Below, one piece after another: positions 58,421 through 64,000 of a stretch of DNA of 64,000 nucleotides. The position numbers were made by a program, and so were the translations under genes. The DNA lies in contig NMRA01000366.1 in NCBI GenBank assembly GCA_002633005.1, positions 60,222 through 124,221 of the forward strand, read 5' to 3'. Numbering within the stretch: the first letter of the stretch is position 1; the number at the start of each line of letters is the position of its first letter. The DNA comes from Phoronis australis (taxonomy: Eukaryota > Phoronida > Phoronidae). Below the pieces are notes generated by a model. It did not search any database, was not told the origin of the DNA, and worked only from the letters and a program-made list of their open reading frames with translations.

Positions 58421-58790
58421 TTATGGCTCCTCGTGAAGAAAGTTTTCAAGTCTGCCAGTCTCCTTTAGGAAAACGGACAGACGTTTCCATTTGTTGCCAT
58501 GCACTATATGTTGTAGGCATGTAACAATGCCATCCAGTAGGTTGCTCCTTAGCCTATAAAAAGCTGGGCAAGACTCTACCAGGTGTTTAGGAGATTCTAC
58601 GTCAGTACCACACTCGGGACACACAGGGCTCCTCATATGCCCAGTAATGTGTCTGTGTCGGGCTAGGTTGCAGTGGCCCGTCAAAATTTGAATGACGTGT
58701 CTTATACCCAATCTATCTAGACTCAGAAGGCTTTTTGAACCTTTTGGTTCGATCAGGTGTATTATGTTCTGGAGTGTTTGCTTCGCTGTA
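58421..58790 (-). mobile_element. Non-LTR retrotransposon C-terminal fragment (RNase H end and Cys/His motif)
   Basis: The minus strand is open over at least 120 codons. From the right it reads HVTAKQTLQNIIHLIEP, SLDRLGIRHVIQILTGHCNL, ARHRHITGHMRSPVCPECG, then ESPKHLVESCPAFYRLRSNL. LTGHCxLxxHxxxxG, then CPECG, then ExPxHLVESCPAF is the C-terminal signature of Jockey/I-type LINE RNase H plus zinc-like motif. The frame is intact to a TAA at 58421. Reverse transcriptase is absent, so it is a fragment. Confidence 0.78.
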
Positions 58791-59724
58791 ACATGAATGC
58801 CATTAGATTCAGCCGTGGTTGCGTAGTATTATATGGTGTGAAATCAAGTCTGTAACCTCAGCGTTGTTTCCTCTGGTAATTTTTAGTCTTGTAGGACTTT
58901 ATCAACTAGTCCGTGCATTTAGCCATATATCTGCAAATTAAAACTCGGTAAAAGTTTGTATTTTCCAAAGCAGAAAGCCTGTGGATTTTCGTGTTTGTTT
59001 TTATACCAATCTGCCATGGGTTACGTCACATGACCAGGTATTTGAATGTTTATATCTTTAACCGGCATTGAAATATAGATGTACGGTTGGCAGGAAGTCC
59101 CGGGTTAGAGACTTGGTCGGGGCAGAAATCTTTGGACTTGTATTCATAAGGTCACGTGATGTGTCCAACAGGTGGCGTGCTGATCAGACTTACACATGTT
59201 TGTGGCAATTTATTTTAGTAAAATTTAGCAAAATGCAAGGTACATTCATAGCAAAAGAATGGCGCCAATATAATGACCAAATTTCATTTGATGTACATAT
59301 TCATTGGATGAAATTTCAGAAATGCTGCTGCATTTTTCTAAGTTATCATTTTTTTTTGCTTTATGCAACTTTTCATTGTCTTCCTTAAAATTGAAGAAGT
59401 CCTATATTTCTTTCTTAGCCCCTCTTGTAATAGCGGGTCTTTAAAAACAACAATTCTTAGCAGGGGGTTTGCGGGCAGTGCATAAAGCATATATCTGAAA
59501 GTTTTGTTTGAACAGGATCAGCCATTTCCAAGACATGATGTTCCGAATTTAGCCAAATTTAGACTTTTTCTAGGGTCTTGCATAACCTGAACGACTACTT
59601 GAGAACCTCATGATTTGTTTTATTGGATCTGCTGTAAACATCCGACGTGTGTGAGTCGCAGCAATTACAAGTGTGGGGCATTTCATGTGATAACACCGTT
59701 TTTCTGAAATAATGTTGTTTGTAG

Positions 59725-59836
59725 ATTATATGGAGGATGACTATATCAGTGACGCGTCGGAGATGAGTGACATGTCAGTCAGTACGATGAGTGTGCGGTC
59801 TACCCAGTCAGAGAAGCCTCGCTCGAGAAAACTGAG
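59725..59836 (+). CDS. Rim: RIM exon 20: conserved SDxSDMSxxS Ser-rich segment
   Basis: Residues 1486-1521: YMEDDYISDASEMSDMSVST then MSVRSTQSEKPRSRKL. It corresponds to the SDSDVSDVSAISRTSS and SEQSERPRGR stretch of vertebrate RIM. Phase 1 in, 2 out (GAG|GTTAGT). Confidence 0.94.
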
Positions 59837-60659
59837 GTTAGTGCTTTATCAACAGTTCGGACTTGCGTAGATATTGACTACAGAGTTTGAAAATTTGCTG
59901 AAGCTGATAGCAAAATTCCTTGTGTTATTTTGCCTAAAGGCTTTGAAATAGGAATCGCACTATGATACATTTTAATTTGGTTTTGAATCTGCAGAATCCT
60001 GGTATTTACTCCTTGGTTTTGCTTCAGTTTTGTATATCCAGAAGCCTGTGAAGTGAAAATTCCGATAAATGTATAAGTAAAACAGAGTTCATGAATACAA
60101 TATTATTGACGGATGGTTAAGGAATCCCTGAATACGCAACCAGTTCCAACTGTGTCATTTTACAACTGTCTTAGTTTACATTTTCATCCCCTCAATATTG
60201 TAATTGGTAAAAACCTCTAACATTTTTGCTTGTCTAGCAATCCAGTCCATGAGCATATAGCTTAAAGCAATGGCGGTGCTCGGGATTTACCTGGGGTTTG
60301 AATTGCTCTGTGCTGTGTAGTAGAAATTTAGTGTGTTAAGGAGTACAGGCGTTTAGAAACAGAGCAAAATAGACAATATTTGGTCTAGCTGGTTCACATT
60401 CATATGCTGTGGTTTTAGGTGAATGTGGTGTATCAAATATTTTGTCAGTGTTTTATCTTCTTGACTTGTTTACAATTTTGCAAATGCCACCTTATCACTA
60501 TGCCAGAGCTGACATCTATTTTTTCTAAGCTTTCAAACCTTTGTTCTAAGTGATTCATTAGTAAGAATCGTCGCCGATGATTACTTGTTGACCCGTTTGG
60601 CAGACTTGAACATTTTTCTGATCAGCGTGATCACGGAGTTGTCCGTGTTGTTTTTCCAG
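59837..60659 (+). other. RIM intron 20 (823 bp)
   Basis: Nothing recognised except splice sites. Confidence 0.8.
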
Positions 60660-60916
60660 TGAGTTCACATCCAAGATGGAGAGTCGAGGCACGAGTGCGG
60701 CCAATCGGAGTCGCAGCGTGGGTCGGCACAGCCAGCTTGACCAACCACATCAGTCGCAGAGCCTGCCTCGGTACGAGGTTAACGATGGAAGCGTATCAGA
60801 CTCGGCTGCATCGGCCAGTGTTACCGAGGGACGACGGAAGAGTGTCGGGGTCAAGATGAAGTCACTCATGGGTCTAAGCAGACGCAGTGGGAGCGCACAG
60901 AATCTGGGCATGACAG
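60660..60916 (+). CDS. Rim: RIM exon 21: segment leading to C2B
   Basis: Residues 1523-1607. EFTSKMESRG parallels SFTPKMQGRR, YEVNDGSVSDSAAS parallels LEHNDGSQSDTAVG, and GRRKSVGVKMKSLMGLSRRS parallels the KKRRSS...VGLSRKSRS box before C2B in vertebrate RIM. It ends AQNLGMTG. Acceptor GTTGTTTTTCCAG is strong, phase 2 in; donor ACAG|GTAAAG, phase 1 out. C2B exons were not found in the remaining 3 kb. Confidence 0.95.
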
Positions 60917-61129
60917 GTAAAGTTGTTTGTTAGCGACTGTGGCATACTTCGAGTGTCTAGTATAAAGTGGGGATATGTAGTGACATCTGTAGTCAAGAAA
61001 ATCTGTTCAGTGGTTGTAGAACTGATTTCCAGCATGGACATTTAAAAGAAATGACGTAGGTGTATATTAAATAATAACTAATGATTAGAACTTTGAGAGA
61101 ATTTGTAAGTAATGAAACATGAAAGAGGA

Positions 61130-61137
61130 ACAACAGC

Positions 61138-61181
<44 letters not shown>

Positions 61182-61182
61182 C
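61130..61182 (+). repeat. (CAA)n microsatellite
   Basis: About 17 CAA units with one CAG interruption near the start. Intronic. Confidence 0.97.
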
Positions 61183-61656
61183 GATTGCAGAAACATCTTG
61201 CTGACATTTATACCAAAACACGCATGTTTTAGTATTGCATTGGTTTAATATTGTTGCAAAAATACAAATTTGAGGATTAAGGTCATTCTATAGGTTACCA
61301 ACTCTTTTCAGAAAGCATCGTCTTTTTGGAGTTTGTGTTAGCTTTACCAAATAATGCTTGGACCAGCTGGTGTGCAGTAACCAGTTGTGTCCATTAAGAA
61401 ATTTTAAAAGTAACCAAGTCACAGCTCATGTCATAGCATCTGTTTATTATAGATTGGCATATTTACACATGTTTGGAAATATGGTATACTGCTCATTTTG
61501 CACAGGATAATGTCTGGTAGACACCATCTAAAATTTCAAATTATAAAGATTACCTTTACGGACAGCCCTTCTCACCACTCTTTGAACCCATTTGTTGAAA
61601 GAGATTTGTTTAGACTCAGCATCTTTCCAACATGACTACATTTTGTGAAAGAAACT

Positions 61657-62100
61657 CCCCTCCTCCCTTCTCCCCTCTCCCCTCCTCTCCCCTCNNNNNN
61701 NNNNNNNNNNNNNNNNNNNNNNNNNNNNNNNNNNNNNNNNNNNNNNNNNNNNNNNNNNNNNNNNNNNNNNNNNNNNNNNNNNNNNNNNNNNNNNNNNNNN
61801 NNNNNNNNNNNNNNNNNNNNNNNNNNNNNNNNNNNNNNNNNNNNNNNNNNNNNNNNNNNNNNNNNNNNNNNNNNNNNNNNNNNNNNNNNNNNNNNNNNNN
61901 NNNNNNNNNNNNNNNNNNNNNNNNNNNNNNNNNNNNNNNNNNNNNNNNNNNNNNNNNNNNNNNNNNNNNNNNNNNNNNNNNNNNNNNNNNNNNNNNNNNN
62001 NNNNNNNNNNNNNNNNNNNNNNNNNNNNNNNNNNNNNNNNNNNNNNNNNNNNNNNNNNNNNNNNNNNNNNNNNNNNNNNNNNNNNCCTCCCATTCCCTCT
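61657..62100. other. Assembly gap flanked by CT-rich repeat
   Basis: An N run at 61695-62085 (391 bases). Both edges are pyrimidine-rich simple sequence (CCCCTCCTC type left, CCTCCCATTCCCTCTCTCCC right), so the gap is probably an unresolved polypyrimidine satellite. Open frames drawn through it are artefacts. Confidence 0.97.
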
Positions 62101-62205
62101 CTCCCAGATAATGAGTGAACACTGAATCATTTTAATAACATCGTGTGTAGTGGTGTTAAATTTCAATTAGGGACATCACAACTTTGTTATGACATGCTCA
62201 GAATC

Positions 62206-62355
62206 ATGAATATTTTTAAAATTTTTTTACTATATATGAGGTAATACATATTAAATATATTATACAATGGTTTTCATCGCATGAATATTTTTTAAATTCT
62301 TTTACTATATATGAGGTAATACATATTAAATATATTATACAATGGTTTTCATCGC
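62206..62355 (+). repeat. Direct tandem duplication, 2 x 75 bp
   Basis: 62206-62280 and 62281-62355 are nearly identical; both end ACAATGGTTTTCATCGC. Differences are limited to the T/A-rich first 20 bases. Confidence 0.95.
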
Positions 62356-62576
62356 TCATGATTGAAAAATCTGGAACTTGTAGTAACAATCTGCTGCTTG
62401 TTCTGTTTTTTCAAAGGCCGACTATCTTCTAACTAGCAGTTGTAACTTTACCAAGTTGTCCTACAAGACAGCTAGACTCTGTGTAAAACTTTTTTGGTCT
62501 TCCCGATTAAATGATTGGAGCATCTGTGTAATAGTTTTGTATCAATGAAACTTTTTGACTTTTGTCCGTACTATAG

Positions 62577-62597
62577 AGGATGCTTTGCATTTTGAAG
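62577..62597 (+). CDS. Possible 21-bp RIM microexon downstream of exon 21
   Basis: A 21-bp segment between a pyrimidine-rich acceptor ending GTACTATAG and the donor GAAG|GTAGGT. It is symmetric for phase 1, the phase leaving exon 21, and would encode EDALHFE. Too short to recognise; splice-site quality and phase are the only support. Confidence 0.28.
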
Positions 62598-64000
62598 GTA
62601 GGTCTCGCGTTCATTTGTATTGCTCTGCGTTTGCTTGACCCCTTGGTTTCTCCAGAAGTTTCTTTCACTTTGATGCATAACCATCCACATGCGTGTAAAA
62701 GTCGTGGGTGTTTTTGTGCTTTAATAATTCTTTACCGTGAAATTGTGGCGTTGGTTTTTGATGAGTCCTCCTCTGTTTACCTTCTGCTGGGTCTGTTTCA
62801 TGAAGTGATTAAGACTTATGTCAGAAATTTGGCATAACGCTCCACACAAGTATTTCTGAAAAATAATTATAAATCTCACTAGTAGCACAAATACACAGTC
62901 TCTGAGAATGTGCCTAGAACTTAGTTACTGAGATCATTTGTATCAATTATTTCTAGGTTGTGATGTACTAATAATTTATGTGACTGTCAAAAGTTTTAAT
63001 TAGTAATTGTGAAGCGGGAACGAATTTTTTTGTCATAAGTTTCAGTCACTTTCATGAAACACTGTGGCCCCTTAAGTTTTTGATTTGGTTGATGTGATAT
63101 ATTTGTGTCAATTCAAGGCAAAGTCGTCCTGTGAAAAGAGTTTGTGTCATATTTAAACTGGTGATGCGTATTAAGATTTTCCTTGGGTGTCATGTTCTCA
63201 CATTCAAATTTGTCTCGTAATGAGTTTGGTTCGCTTGTTTGCAACGAGTTTGAATTTACAGGAAATTTAGAATCATCTCTCAAGCAAGACATGACATTTT
63301 CAGTGTATGTTTGGTACAGGTGTACTCATTCCAATGCTTAATTTACATAAAAACCCTCTTGGCCTATTAAGGCATGGATTTTCAAACATTTTCATAATCA
63401 TGATTCTTGTACTTTCTTCCCAGTTTGCATTTTCTATTGTGAAGAATGCTTGATGGATGAAACGGAAATATTTTTCTATCTTGAGAGCCATTTTTCCTTT
63501 TTGGTAGGTCAGCTTTCAGCAACTATGTCATGCCTCTCCAAAGGCACACGCACCTTTCCCCCTCAGGTGAGGGAGGGCGATGAAGTCTTATAAGTCTCTT
63601 TTCATGAAACAGGTGGCCCCATTGACTCACCAGTCTTCAGTTACTTAATAAGCTCTAATGGTAGTGAAGGATGTTTATTACTTCATAGATTGTGTATCAG
63701 ACATCCCCCATTGTGTTTGACATTCAGGGTAGTCCCCAGCCAGTGCCTGACACTTTTGTTAACAGCCAGGTACTGTGTGGAACCGGTAATTACTGGGCAA
63801 GCTTGGTACCTAGTCACTTAGTCTGCTTTTCAGGCGAAACTACTTGTTATGTGGTCTTTATTTTTCCAACCAGATCTGGCTGCAGGGTTATTACTATGGT
63901 TTCTAAAATGTGTAAATTCATTTGAGAAAATGAGTCCATTACTCTCTTGTCTGCTTGCCCTTGAAGCAGCTATTCCCTGTATATTATGTGCGTGTTTTAC

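Larger units (their letters stand above)
57883..59724 (+). other. RIM intron 19 (1842 bp)
   Basis: Starts with an F4 copy (57905-57995), then an A tract (58305-58318) adjoining a LINE fragment on the minus strand. Confidence 0.8.
8043..60916 (+). other. Rim: RIM gene span, 21 exons traced, both ends missing
   Basis: Seen: 21 open segments bounded by AG/GT sites that join with matching phase into one open frame of about 1607 codons. Domain order is zinc finger, PDZ, C2A, then the Ser-rich stretch that precedes C2B, which is the architecture of RIM alpha proteins. Known of the family: RIM sits at the presynaptic active zone, binds Rab3 and Munc13 through its N-terminal helix and zinc finger, binds calcium channels and ELKS through PDZ, and binds RIM-BP through a proline motif. 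Exons 14-20 largely keep phase 1, so cassette splicing would keep frame. The helix-encoding first exon(s), C2B and both UTRs are not in the window. Confidence 0.93.
60917..64000 (+). other. RIM intron 21, runs off the window
   Basis: Holds a (CAA)n tract, an assembly gap, a 75-bp duplication and a possible microexon. An open stretch at 63701-63769 with splice-like ends is in the wrong phase. No C2B sequence seen. Confidence 0.7.

Noticed and set aside
61572-62166. Open frames of 157-176 codons on both strands
   Set aside because: They consist almost wholly of unknown residues from the N gap.
63262-63319. Candidate exon after TTTACAG reading NLESSLKQDMTFSVYVWY
   Set aside because: The acceptor lacks a good pyrimidine tract, the sequence does not match the pre-C2B region, and it leads into no recognised exon.
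63701-63769. Candidate exon TSPIVFDIQGSPQPVPDTFV between a CAG and a GTACTG donor
   Set aside because: It is phase 0 to 0, while exon 21 leaves phase 1, and it resembles no part of RIM. It would need an unseen intermediate exon.
1-64000. CRISPR arrays, operons, bacterial promoters, rRNA
   Set aside because: The window is animal nuclear DNA. Repeats here lack regular spacers of CRISPR type and no rRNA-like sequence was seen.

Overview
The window is nuclear DNA of an invertebrate animal. It is AT-rich, genes are split by introns with GT-AG junctions, and the introns contain decayed retrotransposons, foldback elements and simple repeats. The only protein-coding gene I can support is one RIM (Rab3-interacting molecule, active-zone scaffold; vertebrate RIMS1/RIMS2, nematode unc-10, fly Rim) on the + strand, incomplete at both ends. 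I cannot name the species. Single-copy RIM architecture, intron size and repeat style suit a marine invertebrate, perhaps a deuterostome; this is inference only.

I traced 21 exons from 8043 to 60916. Joined, they give 4823 nt and about 1607 codons, with matching codon phase at all 20 junctions. Residue numbers below refer to this partial protein. The order is: end of the Rab3-binding helix and an eight-cysteine zinc finger (exon 1 and start of exon 2); a large Arg/Asp/Gly/Pro-rich linker with a 7 x 33-bp in-frame repeat (exons 2-4); PDZ domain (exons 5-7); linker with a conserved TSPTSPG segment (exons 8-10); C2A domain (exons 11-13); Ser/Arg/Pro-rich linker with an RNDP repeat, an RQLPQVP motif of the type bound by RIM-BP SH3 domains, and microexons (exons 14-18); and the conserved stretch that precedes C2B (exons 19-21). 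The first exon(s) lie before base 1 or were not recognised in 1-8042. C2B lies beyond 64000.

Introns hold most of the remaining DNA. 1-8042 has a minus-strand LINE fragment (about 4016-4740). The 11.8-kb intron 1 that splits the zinc finger has a LINE tail fragment (9255-9441), a perfect-looking foldback (9594-9677), a 63-71-bp tandem repeat (15931-16250) and a GIY-YIG endonuclease fragment of a Penelope-like element (17533-17770). Intron 7 is dominated by a degenerate 140-150-bp tandem array (28921-30090). Later introns contain a tRNA-derived SINE-like sequence (34238-34312), a 211-bp foldback (47695-47905), a 20-bp minisatellite (49992-50157), a LINE C-terminal fragment (58421-58790), a (CAA)n tract, an assembly gap (61695-62085) and a 2 x 75-bp duplication (62206-62355). 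Several dispersed repeat families have two to four copies inside the window.

The most interesting points are in RIM itself: lineage-type Arg/Asp tandem repeats in two separate linker exons, two in-phase donors 15 bp apart inside the PDZ domain, a possible cassette exon whose phase change would be compensated by a second acceptor 5 bp downstream, and phase-1 symmetric microexons in the linker.
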